From an uncultured Oscillibacter sp. (lineage in GTDB: Bacteria > Bacillota > Clostridia > Oscillospirales > Oscillospiraceae): a stretch of DNA of 64,000 nucleotides. The DNA lies in assembly GCF_910579365.1 (NCBI RefSeq), contig NZ_CAJTUX010000004.1, positions 1-64,000 of the forward strand, in the 5' to 3' direction. The position numbers were made by a program, and so were the translations under genes. The notes under the pieces were generated by a model, which did not search any database, was not told the DNA's origin, and was given only the letters and a program-made list of their open reading frames with translations. Position 1 is the stretch's first letter. Each line of letters starts with the position of its first letter. Below, one piece after another: positions 39,968 through 48,719 of the stretch.

Positions 39968-42625
39968 TCAGGTCTTTCCAGCCGGATCGCTCCGCGCCTC
40001 GTTTACCGCCTTCACGGTCTGCTCCAGCACCGCCATGTCAATGGGCTTTGCCACATGGGCGTTCATGCCGGCCTCCAGGGCGTCCCGGACGTCCTCCGCA
40101 AAGGCGTTCGCCGTCATGGCGATGATGGGAATCGTCCGCGCCATGGGGTGCCCCAGGTCCCGGATCACTCTGGTGGCCTCATAGCCGTTCATCACCGGCA
40201 TCTGCACGTCCATCAAAATCAGCTGGTAAAGGCTCGGAGCGGATTTTTCAAAGGTCTCCGCCGCCATCTTCCCATTCTCGCAGACGTCGCAGGAGGCGCC
40301 CGCCATGTCCAGCAGCTCCCGCAGAATTTCCGCGTTGATGTCGTTGTCCTCCGCCACAAGAATGTGCATTCCCCGCAGGACGCTTTCCCCCTCCCCGGCG
40401 TCCGCCTCCTCCGGCGCGCCGCCCAGGGCGGTCTCCACCCTCTGGCGGAAGCTGGTGAGGAAGAAGGGCTTCGGCAGGAACGCGTTCACGCCCGCCGCCC
40501 GCGCCGCCTCCTCAATTTCCGGCCAGTCATAGCTGGACAGCACCAGAAGCGGGGCCGGGAACTCCTCCCGGATGCGCCTGGCGGTTTCCACGCCGTCCAT
40601 CTCCGGCATTTTCCAGTCCAGAAGCACGAGATCATAGAGGCGGCCTTCCCGTTCGGACTGTCTCACCCGCTCCAGGGCTTCGCGGCCGTTCCGGGCGCAG
40701 TCCACCGCCACTCCGGCTTCCTCCATGGTCATCCGGATGTTCTCACAGACCATCGCCTCATCGTCCGCGGCCAGCATTCGGGCAATGCCGTTCTTCTTCC
40801 AAAAGTCCCGGTCTATGGCCTGCTCGCTGATTCGGAGCTCCAGGTCCACCGTAAAGACGGACCCCTTTCCCTTCTCGCTCTCCACCGAGATTTTTCCGCC
40901 CATCAGGTCCAGAAGGTTTTTGGTTATGGCCATGCCAAGGCCGGTTCCCTGAATCTTGTTGGTAACGCTGTCCTCCTCCCGGGTGAAGGCCTGGAAGATT
41001 TTTTGGAGGTATTCCGGGCTCATGCCGTAGCCGTCGTCCTCCACAACGAAGCGGAAATGCGCCAAGCGCTTGGCGTTCTGCGGCAGCTCCCGCACGGTCA
41101 GCGTCACGTGGCCGCCCTCCGGCGTGTACTTCACGGCGTTGGACAGCAGGTTCAGCAGAATCTGGTTCAGGCGGAGCTTATCCATCTCCACCCGCTCGTG
41201 CCGGATGTCCCTGCTGTAGACCTCAAATGTATGCCCCCTCTCCTTCATCTGCGGGCGGATGATGGAATCGAGGTTCTCCATCAGGTCCACAATGCTCTCC
41301 TCCGACAGATTCAGCACCGTCTTTCCGGCCTCGATCTTGCTGATGTCCAAAATGTCGTTGATGAGGCCCAGCAGATGCTGGCTGGAGGCCGTGATCTTCC
41401 TTGTGTACTCCCGCACCTTTTCCGGGTTCTTCGCGTCCCGGTTCAAAAGGGCGGCGAAGCCCACGATGGCATTCATAGGCGTGCGGATATCATGGCTCAT
41501 ATTGGAGAGGAAGGAACTCTTGGCCCGGTTCGCCTCCTCCGCAATCCGGAAAGCCTGCTCCGCCGTCTCCTTGGACCGGGCCAGCATGGCGTTGGACTCC
41601 TCCAGCCGGGCGTTCATCTCCTCCTGCCGGCGCAGATTCTCCTGCTCCTGCCGGAAGAGGCGGTTGCTGCTCTGCTGTCTCATGAGGGACACCGCCGCCA
41701 GAACCACCAGCAGCACCACCACCACTGTCAAAATCAGCAGCATCCGGATCACCGCCCCCACCATGTTCACGGTACTGGAGGCGACGAACTCCGCCGGAAT
41801 CAGAAACAGCAGCAGCGTGTCGTACTCCGCCAGGGACGTCAGGCAGTAATAGTACTCCCGGTCATGATACCGGAAATTTGCGCTGATGGTGGACCGCTCC
41901 GCCAGCGCGGCCCGGATGTCGGGAATTCTCTGGCCCTCCATCTGCTCCAGCGCCTGGATGGCGTTATAGGCCTGCAGGGCTTTCTCACCGGACACTTCGT
42001 CGTACATCCGGGTTCCGTTGCCCTTCAGGATGTACGTTTCATTCCGGCTGCCGTAGGCGGAGCTGTCGTAATACTCGCGCAGCGTAAACACATCCTTCAG
42101 CAGCACGGCATAGGAAAAGCAGACATCTCCCACCTGAAACGGCTCCTCCAGCTTCTGCACGAAGGCCCAGTAGCTGCCCTGATACAGGTAGCTGTCCGTA
42201 ATAAAAGTATAGCGCGCCTCCTCGCCGGAAATCTCGTCAATATCCGTCCAGACGCCCCGCCGTCCGTCCCTGTCGTAGCAGCTTCCCCATCTGTCCAGCA
42301 GCACCAGCCTGGAGCCAAAGCTGTCCATCTCCAGAACCCGCTCCAGATCGCCGATGCAGCCGCTGACCTCCTCCGCCGTTTCAAACCCCTGGATTTTCAA
42401 TATATTGACGGAGGCGTCCAGATAGTTCCAGTGTGAGTCCAGCGCTCTTCCCAGGTTCACCCGTATCTGGGACGTAAGCTCGTTCAGCTGGGTGGTGCGC
42501 TCCTCAAAAATCCGTGTCTCCAGATAGTCTTTGAAATACGAAGCGCCCGCCGGCAAAAACAGCAGCAGACACGCCGCCAGCGCCGCCGGAAGCGCCATGC
42601 GGCGCAGGCTGCTCTTAACGTTCAT
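39968..42625 (-). CDS. Hybrid sensor histidine kinase with two receiver domains
   Basis: An 885-residue membrane kinase. TM1 is at about residues 10-30 (ALPAALAACLLLFLPAG). An extracytoplasmic Cache-like sensor runs to about 280, followed by TM2 (about 285-315, AVIRMLLILTVVVVLLVVLA) and a coiled coil. HisKA has the phospho-His in LSNMSHDIRTPMNA. HATPase has N-box LLNLLSNAVKYTPE and G-boxes VEDDGYGMS and GTGLGMAI. The two receivers carry LVLLDWKMPEMDG and QLILMDVQMPVMNG. There is no Hpt domain and no DNA-binding output, so a separate phosphotransfer partner is implied. It follows the fused binding lipoprotein gene by 39 bases, so that lipoprotein is the likely ligand-presenting partner. Confidence 0.9.
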   Translation of the reverse strand: MNVKSSLRRMALPAALAACLLLFLPAGASYFKDYLETRIFEERTTQLNELTSQIRVNLGRALDSHWNYLDASVNILKIQGFETAEEVSGCIGDLERVLEMDSFGSRLVLLDRWGSCYDRDGRRGVWTDIDEISGEEARYTFITDSYLYQGSYWAFVQKLEEPFQVGDVCFSYAVLLKDVFTLREYYDSSAYGSRNETYILKGNGTRMYDEVSGEKALQAYNAIQALEQMEGQRIPDIRAALAERSTISANFRYHDREYYYCLTSLAEYDTLLLFLIPAEFVASSTVNMVGAVIRMLLILTVVVVLLVVLAAVSLMRQQSSNRLFRQEQENLRRQEEMNARLEESNAMLARSKETAEQAFRIAEEANRAKSSFLSNMSHDIRTPMNAIVGFAALLNRDAKNPEKVREYTRKITASSQHLLGLINDILDISKIEAGKTVLNLSEESIVDLMENLDSIIRPQMKERGHTFEVYSRDIRHERVEMDKLRLNQILLNLLSNAVKYTPEGGHVTLTVRELPQNAKRLAHFRFVVEDDGYGMSPEYLQKIFQAFTREEDSVTNKIQGTGLGMAITKNLLDLMGGKISVESEKGKGSVFTVDLELRISEQAIDRDFWKKNGIARMLAADDEAMVCENIRMTMEEAGVAVDCARNGREALERVRQSEREGRLYDLVLLDWKMPEMDGVETARRIREEFPAPLLVLSSYDWPEIEEAARAAGVNAFLPKPFFLTSFRQRVETALGGAPEEADAGEGESVLRGMHILVAEDNDINAEILRELLDMAGASCDVCENGKMAAETFEKSAPSLYQLILMDVQMPVMNGYEATRVIRDLGHPMARTIPIIAMTANAFAEDVRDALEAGMNAHVAKPIDMAVLEQTVKAVNEARSDPAGKT

Positions 42626-42664
42626 ATTGTTTCCATGCCTCTCTTCCGCCTCCCGAATTCTCCC

Positions 42665-44455
42665 TCACTCCCAGGCGCGCTCCTCCGGAGAGACGGTCCC
42701 CCGCCGCTCCAGATAGCTCCGAAGAAATCCCGCCAGAGATCCCTCGCACACCTGCGCTCCATAAGTCCGGCCCGCCTCCTCGCTGTATCCCCGCGCCAGG
42801 AAGGCCACCTGATACGTCTTTTCATCCTCCAGCGGAGCGCCGTCCCGGGTCACCAGAACATAGGGGAAGGGATGGCCGTCCCCCTCCGCGTCAAAGCCCG
42901 CCGCGGCCAGCTCCCCGGCCTGAGCACCGGTCATAGACAGCAATGCGTACTCCCCGTCAAAGGCGGGGACAATGGAGCGGACAATCTCCACATTGATCTT
43001 CCCCGCGTAGAGTTTTCCCGTCACGCTGGACGGAAGCTCCACGCCTCCTTCATGGAACTCTCCCAGAGGAATGATGGCCGCGCCGGCCCCCACGGCGGAG
43101 CCCAACGCCCTGCCGATCAGCTCCGCAGTCTCCTCCAGGGTGAAATCCTCCGTACTCTCGCAGAAAGAAAGCTGATCCGAATGCTCCAGATAGTTCCTTT
43201 GAAGGGCGTCCATGCGGGCGATGCACCCGGGCCCGTCCATGCCGTTCTCCCCGCGGAACCACTCTTTATAGGCCTGCCCCATTTCGGACAGCACGTTTTC
43301 CCAGCGGACATAGGTCATGGGAAACGCCCGCCCCTCCCACAGCGCCTGCTGGGCGTCGTGAATCAGATTCCCCTCCGGAATGACCGCGCTGTCAAGCACG
43401 CTCATGACGCAGGGCGTTTCCTCGGTGATGAAGGCGGCCTGCCCCTCCGGGGAAAACAGCAGCGACAAAATCCGGATGGCATTCTCCAGCTTCTTCTCGT
43501 TGCCCGGCTCCGTCAGCCGTTTGCTGATTCCAAAGTAACAGGTGGGGTTGTACATGTAGAGGTTCTTGCTGCCGTTCTCGCTGATAAAGGGCATGAGTCC
43601 CAGCTGATCGCCGGTCTCCGGGAACGCGGTGATGTTGACCGTCTGTACCGCCGTGCAGAAAACCGCCCTCCGGCCTCCCAGATAATCCAGAATCAGTCTG
43701 GGGCTGCTCCGGTCCTCCGGGTCGGCGTGAAACATCCCGATGTCTATGTAACGCTGCACATAGTCCATGGTGTCCTCCCAGACGCCTTTCGCCGTGGCCG
43801 TTCCGGCCAGGAACTCCCGCTCCCACTTCACGCCTTCCGGGGTCGTCAGCCAGCTGGTTTTGGCCAGGTTGAACACGCTGGAAAACGGGCCTCCGGTAAG
43901 CTGCGTGCCGATGACGCCGGGGATCAGGCCCTCCGCCTCGATTTCCCCGCAGAGCGCTTCCAGCTCTTCAAAGTTCGTGGGTACCTTCCATCCCTTTTCC
44001 TCCAGCAGCGTCTTGTTGTAAAAGATGCCGTACATCGCGCTGTCCACAGGCAGGAGGTAGACGCCGCCGTCAATGGCCACCCGGTCCAAAATGGCTGTGG
44101 AAAACCGGTTGACAAAATCATAGCCGGACAGGTCCGCCAGGCGCTCTTTCGCCAGGTCCTTATCCAAAATTTGAGACGTTATAAAAATATCGGGAATATC
44201 GCCGGCCCGCATCTGCGCCCAGCTGTAGCCCGTTCGGTTGCCCCCCGTGTAGGAGCGGAACTCCAGCTCGATATCCGGACAGGTCTGGGCCAGCAGGTCC
44301 AAAAACACCTTATGCCGACTGTAGCTGCCCCAGGTTTCCCAGGTCAGGGCCTCCCCGCCGGAGGCGCGGCCCCCTGCCAGGGGGGCGCAGGCGGACAGCA
44401 GCAGAGCCGCCGCAAAAAACAGCGCCAACACGCGGCGGGCCGGTTTCATGGTCAT
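42665..44455 (-). CDS. Lipoprotein: ABC-type solute-binding domain fused to a 5'-nucleotidase C-terminal domain
   Basis: A 596-residue exported lipoprotein. Signal peptide ALFFAAALLLSAC is followed by a family-1 solute-binding domain (about 35-430: WETWGSYSRHKVFLDLLAQ, then VDSAMYGIFYNKTLLEEKGW). The last 150 residues match a 5'-nucleotidase C-terminal domain: GKLYAGKINVEIVRSIVP, ALLSMTGAQAGELAAAG and EDEKTYQVAFLARGY. In true 5'-nucleotidases this domain binds the nucleoside behind a metallophosphatase domain, which is absent here. No permease is adjacent; the hybrid kinase gene is. A role as nucleoside- or sugar-sensing co-receptor is inferred. ATG 44455 follows AGGAGG by eight bases. Confidence 0.82.
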   Translation of the reverse strand: MTMKPARRVLALFFAAALLLSACAPLAGGRASGGEALTWETWGSYSRHKVFLDLLAQTCPDIELEFRSYTGGNRTGYSWAQMRAGDIPDIFITSQILDKDLAKERLADLSGYDFVNRFSTAILDRVAIDGGVYLLPVDSAMYGIFYNKTLLEEKGWKVPTNFEELEALCGEIEAEGLIPGVIGTQLTGGPFSSVFNLAKTSWLTTPEGVKWEREFLAGTATAKGVWEDTMDYVQRYIDIGMFHADPEDRSSPRLILDYLGGRRAVFCTAVQTVNITAFPETGDQLGLMPFISENGSKNLYMYNPTCYFGISKRLTEPGNEKKLENAIRILSLLFSPEGQAAFITEETPCVMSVLDSAVIPEGNLIHDAQQALWEGRAFPMTYVRWENVLSEMGQAYKEWFRGENGMDGPGCIARMDALQRNYLEHSDQLSFCESTEDFTLEETAELIGRALGSAVGAGAAIIPLGEFHEGGVELPSSVTGKLYAGKINVEIVRSIVPAFDGEYALLSMTGAQAGELAAAGFDAEGDGHPFPYVLVTRDGAPLEDEKTYQVAFLARGYSEEAGRTYGAQVCEGSLAGFLRSYLERRGTVSPEERAWE

Positions 44456-44584
44456 AAGAACGGCCTCCTCTTGTTTGTTCCGATGCGCTCTGTGCCGCAG
44501 GGCGGCCGGCAGCCTCTTTTTTCGAAAGCAGGCGCAAGGGGACTCCCGCACCCGTTCAAAAACGCGCAAAAAGCCGCAGATAGA

Positions 44585-44613
44585 ATTTTACATACCATCA
44601 CGGAAAAAGTCAA
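44585..44613 (-). promoter_or_regulatory. SigmaA promoter of the lipoprotein/histidine kinase operon
   Basis: Minus strand TTGACT (44613-44608) and TAAAAT (44590-44585), 17-bp spacer, giving a leader of about 120 bases. Confidence 0.65.
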
Positions 44614-44672
44614 GGCCGCGTCCCCACGGACGCGCGGACGAAGAAAAAGCGGGAAGCCGGTAAAATCCGCCG

Positions 44673-44701
44673 TTGAAGATTCCCTCGATGTGGGCTATAC
44701 T
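44673..44701 (+). promoter_or_regulatory. SigmaA promoter of the helicase gene
   Basis: TTGAAG (44673-44678) and TATACT (44696-44701) with a 17-bp spacer, 50 bases before the start codon and divergent from the lipoprotein promoter. Confidence 0.65.
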
Positions 44702-44751
44702 ATTCCATAGCGATAAAAAAAGTTTGCCGCCAAGCGGGAGGAGGGAGCGCC

Positions 44752-45432
44752 ATGTCCGGACGGGGCCGCGGAAAATATTGGACTGCATCGGTTCTGAAGC
44801 GGCGGGGGTGGACCAACGAGCTGATTCGCGCGCTGCTTCCCAAGCCGCGCTATATCCTCTCCGGCGAGCAGAGTATCCGGGTCTGGGACAAGGAGGAGGT
44901 CCGCGCGGCGGAGAACGGTCCCGGCTTTTCCAGGCGGGAATCCGCCGCCCCCTCCGGCACGTCCAGGCCATCGGGACCGGAAGTGCGGCGGACCCGCGCC
45001 GCTCTGGCGCAGGCATGGGACGGCGCGGAGAAGGACGAAACCCTCCCCTGGCTTCTGGCCGGGCAGTATCACCGCGCCATTCTCTCCCGCCTCTCCGCCG
45101 GGGGAAGGGGGCGGGGGCTCCGCGCCACGCAGGCCGCCGCCTGGCTGAGCGAGTTTCTGGCTCTGGAGCAGCGCTGCGACGTCCAGCGCCTTCCGGAAAT
45201 TCTGAAAACCTTTCTCCAGACCGCCGGCTGGATGGGCGAATATCCCCGGCATCCGCTGACCGGGCAGGTCTTTGCCCGGTATCCCCAAGTCCTGCGTGCC
45301 GCGGCGGCGCAGACCGCCGCAGAGTTCACCGCCGCCCAGCCGGAGGCGGACCTTGGCAAGCTGCTGCGGGCGAAGGATTTCCCGGCAGAGCAGCTGCTGC
45401 GGGAGGGGCTGGGCGCCGTCTGGTCGGTCTAG
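44752..45432 (+). CDS. N-terminal part of a SUV3-like RNA helicase, ending at an in-frame TAG
   Basis: A 226-codon segment starting at ATG 44752 behind GGGAGGAGGG. The protein is helical and Arg/Ala-rich (KYWTASVLKRRGWTNELIRA, a DNA- or RNA-binding-like start with LSGEQSIRVWDKEEV) and I do not recognise it alone. It stops at TAG 45430-45432, but the same frame continues without a break into the helicase motifs (YVPQAIRTSLSLLIALNPKD and onward). I therefore read it as the amino-terminal third of one 738-codon gene. It is either a pseudogene by nonsense mutation, a read-through product, or a base-calling error. Confidence 0.7.
   Translation: MSGRGRGKYWTASVLKRRGWTNELIRALLPKPRYILSGEQSIRVWDKEEVRAAENGPGFSRRESAAPSGTSRPSGPEVRRTRAALAQAWDGAEKDETLPWLLAGQYHRAILSRLSAGGRGRGLRATQAAAWLSEFLALEQRCDVQRLPEILKTFLQTAGWMGEYPRHPLTGQVFARYPQVLRAAAAQTAAEFTAAQPEADLGKLLRAKDFPAEQLLREGLGAVWSV
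45430..45432 (+). other. In-frame amber codon splitting the helicase gene
   Basis: TAG at 45430-45432 lies in the same reading frame as both flanking segments; translation resumes immediately as YVPQAIRTS with normal codon usage. One base change could create it from a sense codon such as CAG, TGG or GAG. Confidence 0.8.
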
Positions 45433-45468
45433 TACGTTCCCCAGGCCATCCGCACCAGCCTGTCGCTT

Positions 45469-46965
45469 TTGATCGCCCTGAACCCCAAGGACGAATACCC
45501 GGAGGCCCGCCGCCTGCGCCGCCATTTCGTCCTTCACTTGGGGGGCACCAATACCGGAAAGACCTACGCCGGCTTTCAAAGGCTGATGCGGGCGGAGACG
45601 GGGGTGTACCTGGCGCCGCTGCGCCTTCTGGCCCTGGAGGCCCAGGAGACGCTTCTGAACGCCGGGGTGGACTGCGGCCTCTCCACCGGCGAGGAGGAGG
45701 ACCTGCGGGAGGAGGACACCCACGTAGCCGCCACGGCGGAAAAGCTGGAGCTGAGGCGGCGCTATGACGTGGCGGTGATTGACGAGTGCCAGATGATCGC
45801 CGACCCGCAGCGGGGCTACGCCTGGACCCGGGCCATCCTGGGCGTTCTGGCCCCGGAGGTCCACCTCTGCGCCGCTCCGGAGGCCAAGGACCTGCTTCTG
45901 CGTTTGATTGAAAGCTGCGGGGACAGCGCGGAGGTGGAGGTCCATCAGCGGACCACGCCGCTGATCTGCATGTCCCGGACGGTGGATTACCACCGCGTCC
46001 AGCCGGGGGACGCTCTCATCACCTTCTCCAAGGTGGGCGTGCTCAGCGTGGCGGAGGACCTGCGCCAGAGCGGGAAGGAACCGGCCATCATCTACGGAGC
46101 CCTCCCCTACTCCACCCGGCGCAAACAGATGGAGGGCTTCCTGGCCGGGGAGATGGAGTATATCGTCTCCACCGACGCCATCGGCATGGGCCTGAACCTC
46201 CCCATCCGGCGGATTATCTTTCTGGAAACGGAGAAGTTCGACGGCGTGGAGCGCCGGGAACTGCGGCCCGGGGAAATCCGCCAGATTGCCGGCCGGGCCG
46301 GCCGGTTCGGCATGTACAACAAAGGCTATGTGGGAGCGGTCCAGAACCTGGAGACCATCCGAGCGGGGCTGGAGGCGGTTATCCCGCCCCTTTCGTACGC
46401 CGTGGCCGGCTTTTCCGACCTGGTGCTTCAAACGGAGTTCGACCTGCTGGAGGTGCTTACCCAGTGGAACCAGATGCCCACGGTGGAACCCTACCGCAAG
46501 CTGGACATCACCCGGTATATCACCATGATCTCCAAGATGCGGGAAATGGGTTTCCTCCTCTCCCCGGAGCAGGAGCTCCGGGCCGCCAACATCCCCTTCG
46601 ACGAGACGGAGGACGCCCTGCGGGAGCTGTTTTTTCAGTTCCTGCACCGCTGGCAGCGGGGAGAGGCCGTGGAACAGCCCGGACTCCCGGAGGGAGAGGC
46701 CACCCTTCCAGAGCTGGAGCTGTACTACCGGAAGCTGGACCTCTACTTCTCCTTTTCCAAGGCCTTCGGCTGCCCGGTGGACGAGGACAGACTCTACGAC
46801 AGCCGGGAACGGGTGGCCGGAGAGATCAACGAGATTCTGCTCCACCGCCTGCGGAACAACATCCGTTTCTGCGACCTCTGCGGGAAGGCCCTGCCCCTGT
46901 ACCACCGGGGGAGGCTGTGCGACACCTGCTTTCAAAAAAGCCGGAAGAGCCGGAGCCGGCGCTAA
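45469..46965 (+). CDS. SUV3-family ATP-dependent RNA helicase (C-terminal part of split gene)
   Basis: About 498 codons carrying the whole helicase core. Walker A is GGTNTGKTY (the SUV3 family has GPTNSGKT), followed by YLAPLRLLALEAQE (Ia), VIDECQMIAD (DExH-like II), YIVSTDAIGMGLNLPI (V) and RQIAGRAGRFG (VI). The C-terminal zinc-finger-like CDLCGKALPLYHRGRLCDTC follows. This matches the mitochondrial/bacterial SUV3 family of RNA degradosome-type helicases. The first possible start, TTG 45469, has no ribosome binding site, and natural sequence clearly extends upstream to the TAG at 45430, so this piece is not an independent gene. Confidence 0.85.
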   Translation: MIALNPKDEYPEARRLRRHFVLHLGGTNTGKTYAGFQRLMRAETGVYLAPLRLLALEAQETLLNAGVDCGLSTGEEEDLREEDTHVAATAEKLELRRRYDVAVIDECQMIADPQRGYAWTRAILGVLAPEVHLCAAPEAKDLLLRLIESCGDSAEVEVHQRTTPLICMSRTVDYHRVQPGDALITFSKVGVLSVAEDLRQSGKEPAIIYGALPYSTRRKQMEGFLAGEMEYIVSTDAIGMGLNLPIRRIIFLETEKFDGVERRELRPGEIRQIAGRAGRFGMYNKGYVGAVQNLETIRAGLEAVIPPLSYAVAGFSDLVLQTEFDLLEVLTQWNQMPTVEPYRKLDITRYITMISKMREMGFLLSPEQELRAANIPFDETEDALRELFFQFLHRWQRGEAVEQPGLPEGEATLPELELYYRKLDLYFSFSKAFGCPVDEDRLYDSRERVAGEINEILLHRLRNNIRFCDLCGKALPLYHRGRLCDTCFQKSRKSRSRR

Positions 46966-47016
46966 GCCCCGCCGCAGGCGGGCGGAAATCACCACTTGTC
47001 AGAGAGGAACAAAATC

Positions 47017-47820
47017 ATGATCGCGGACTTACACACCCACAGCACCGCCTCCGACGGGCAGTATACTCCAACGGAACTGGCGCGGCTGGTCAAAAACCGA
47101 GGCGCCGAGGTCTGGGCCCTGACGGACCACGACACCGTAAGCGGCTTGGAGGAGGCCGTCCGGGCCGGGGAGGCCCTGGGCCTCCGGGTCCTCCGGGGCG
47201 TCGAGCTGGGGGCCGCCGAGTACAGCGGACTCCACATTCTGGGCTATGGCTTCGACCCTGCGGGGCTTGCGCCGCTTTGCCTCCGGCTGAAGCAGGGCCG
47301 GGACCAGCGAAAGCACCACATCCTCGCCTTTCTGCGGGAAAAGGGCCTGCCCCTGACCCTGGAGGAGGTGGAGGAAATCGCCGGAGGGGACATCATCGCC
47401 CGTCCTCACTTTGCCCAGGCCCTGGTGCGCCGGGGCTGGGCCGCCTCCAACCAGGAGGCTTTCAGCCGCTATCTGGCCACGCCGGAGTTCCGCCAAAAGG
47501 TCAAGCGCTTTAAGGCGGACGCCCGCACCTGCGTGGAGACCGTCAAACGCGCCGGGGGAAAGGCCGCCCTGGCCCACCCCTATCAGACCGGCCTGGAGGA
47601 CGAACCGCTGGAGGCGCTGGTCCGCGCCCTGACAGACTGCGGCCTGGACGCCATCGAGTGCCATTATCCCAAGTACACGCCGGAGCAGGAAGCCTTCTAC
47701 CTCCGCCTGGCGGAGAAGTACCATCTCCACGTCACCGGAGGCAGCGACTTCCACGGGGAACGGGTGAAGCCGGACGTCTCCCTCGCCGCCGTACCTCTGG
47801 AGCTGGATTGGCTGCTTTGA
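47017..47820 (+). CDS. PHP-domain phosphoesterase (TrpH/RNase AM-like)
   Basis: A 267-residue metal-dependent phosphoesterase. The N-terminal DLHTHSTASDGQYTP supplies the first His pair, VWALTDHDTV the next Asp/His, LRGVELGAA the Glu, and the C-terminal GGSDFHGE the last Asp-His; all PHP metal ligands are visible. Relatives remove nucleotides from 5'-phosphorylated oligonucleotides or hydrolyse 3',5'-bisphosphates. AGAGAGG lies nine bases before ATG 47017. It follows the helicase gene by 51 bases, so both may act in RNA turnover. Confidence 0.88.
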   Translation: MIADLHTHSTASDGQYTPTELARLVKNRGAEVWALTDHDTVSGLEEAVRAGEALGLRVLRGVELGAAEYSGLHILGYGFDPAGLAPLCLRLKQGRDQRKHHILAFLREKGLPLTLEEVEEIAGGDIIARPHFAQALVRRGWAASNQEAFSRYLATPEFRQKVKRFKADARTCVETVKRAGGKAALAHPYQTGLEDEPLEALVRALTDCGLDAIECHYPKYTPEQEAFYLRLAEKYHLHVTGGSDFHGERVKPDVSLAAVPLELDWLL

Positions 47821-47850
47821 GGAAAGCGGCTTCTCTCCCCTCAAAAGCCA

Positions 47851-47883
47851 GGAAGCCCTGGGGCGCAAGGCCCCAGGGCTTCC
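47851..47883 (+). terminator. Intrinsic terminator of the helicase/PHP operon
   Basis: GGAAGCCCTGGGGC (47851-47864) pairs perfectly over 14 bp with 47870-47883 across GCAAG, followed by CTTCTCTTTATA. Confidence 0.75.
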
Positions 47884-47997
47884 CTTCTCTTTATATCGCA
47901 GAACGGAACACGCCGCAAGCGCAAACCGCCGCTTTGCCGCCCGAAATGGGAGACGCGGGGGAATGGGCATAAACTTGGATCGGTCTCTCTCCGCGCC

Positions 47998-48261
47998 TCA
48001 GCCGGCGAAGCGCTTCAGAACCGCGTCCAAATCCCGGGTGGCGGTCCCATCTTCCAGGACAAGGCAGGGGATTCCAATGCCGCCGTTCTCCCGGATATCG
48101 GCATAGGCGGGGCTGTCCTGCCGCAGGGACAGATAGACCTTCAGGTCCGGCAGGCTGGCGGAGAGGTTTTTGAAGTCGATCTCCGCTTTCGCCTCGCTGA
48201 GACGGTTCAGGGCGTACAGGGTATCCGGGCACAGGTGGCTTCCAATCACAGTTACTTTCAT
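47998..48261 (-). CDS. Glutaredoxin/thioredoxin-fold small protein
   Basis: An 87-residue protein with the start of a thioredoxin fold, MKVTVIGSHLCPDTLYAL. It has a single active-site-like Cys in CPDT, then a cis-Pro region IGIPCLVLEDG that places a second Cys after the proline. It resembles glutaredoxin-related proteins of anaerobes. AAGGAG precedes the ATG. It is the last gene of an operon with C-S lyase, symporter and RidA, consistent with thiol chemistry, though its redox activity is inferred. Confidence 0.8.
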   Translation of the reverse strand: MKVTVIGSHLCPDTLYALNRLSEAKAEIDFKNLSASLPDLKVYLSLRQDSPAYADIRENGGIGIPCLVLEDGTATRDLDAVLKRFAG

Positions 48262-48318
48262 GGGAATGTCTCCTTTTTACTTGATTATTTTATTGCATGA
48301 ACGACGGCCTGCGCCGGG

Positions 48319-48687
48319 TTACTTGACCGCGATGGCCTCGATTTCACACAGGACGCCCTTGGGCAGGTCCTTCACCGCCACGCAGGAGCGGGCGGGCTTG
48401 GAGATGAAATATCTGGCGTAGACCTCGTTGAACGCGGCAAAGTCCCCCATGTCGGCCAGGAAGCAGGTGGTCTTGAAGACCTTGTCAAAGCCGGCGCCGG
48501 CGCTCTCCAGAATGGCGCCCACGTTTTTGCAGCTCTGCTCCGCCTGGGCGGCGATGCCGGCGGGAACCTCGCCGGTGGCGGGGTCCACAGGAATTTGGCC
48601 GGAGGTGAAGACCAGGCCGTTTACTTCATAGCCCTGAGAATAAGGGCCGATGGCGCCGGGGGCATTCTTGGTTTCCAATACGTTCAT
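48319..48687 (-). CDS. RidA-family enamine/imine deaminase
   Basis: A 122-residue RidA/YjgF protein. Hallmarks are the N-terminal PGAIGPYSQGYEVNGLVFTSG, the active-site Arg in KPARSCVAV (about residue 105) and the C-terminal CEIEAIAV. RidA hydrolyses the reactive 2-aminoacrylate released by PLP enzymes such as cysteine C-S lyases and desulfidases. It lies downstream of a C-S lyase gene in the same operon, which gives it an obvious job here. Confidence 0.93.
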   Translation of the reverse strand: MNVLETKNAPGAIGPYSQGYEVNGLVFTSGQIPVDPATGEVPAGIAAQAEQSCKNVGAILESAGAGFDKVFKTTCFLADMGDFAAFNEVYARYFISKPARSCVAVKDLPKGVLCEIEAIAVK

Positions 48688-48719
48688 GGTGACAAACTCC
48701 TTCGATTGTTTTATGGTTT

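Noticed and set aside
40055..42436. Long plus-strand open frame antisense to the histidine kinase
   Set aside because: The sense strand carries every histidine kinase and receiver motif; the antisense translation is His/Gln/Gly-rich low complexity without a ribosome binding site.
45430..45432. TAG as a pyrrolysine codon
   Set aside because: No Pyl-type enzyme family, PYLIS-like context or pyl genes are in view; a nonsense mutation or sequencing error is simpler.
44695..46995. 766-codon minus-strand open frame opposite the helicase
   Set aside because: Antisense of a high-GC gene; the product shows no motifs and would overlap the whole helicase. Its length reflects codon bias, not function.
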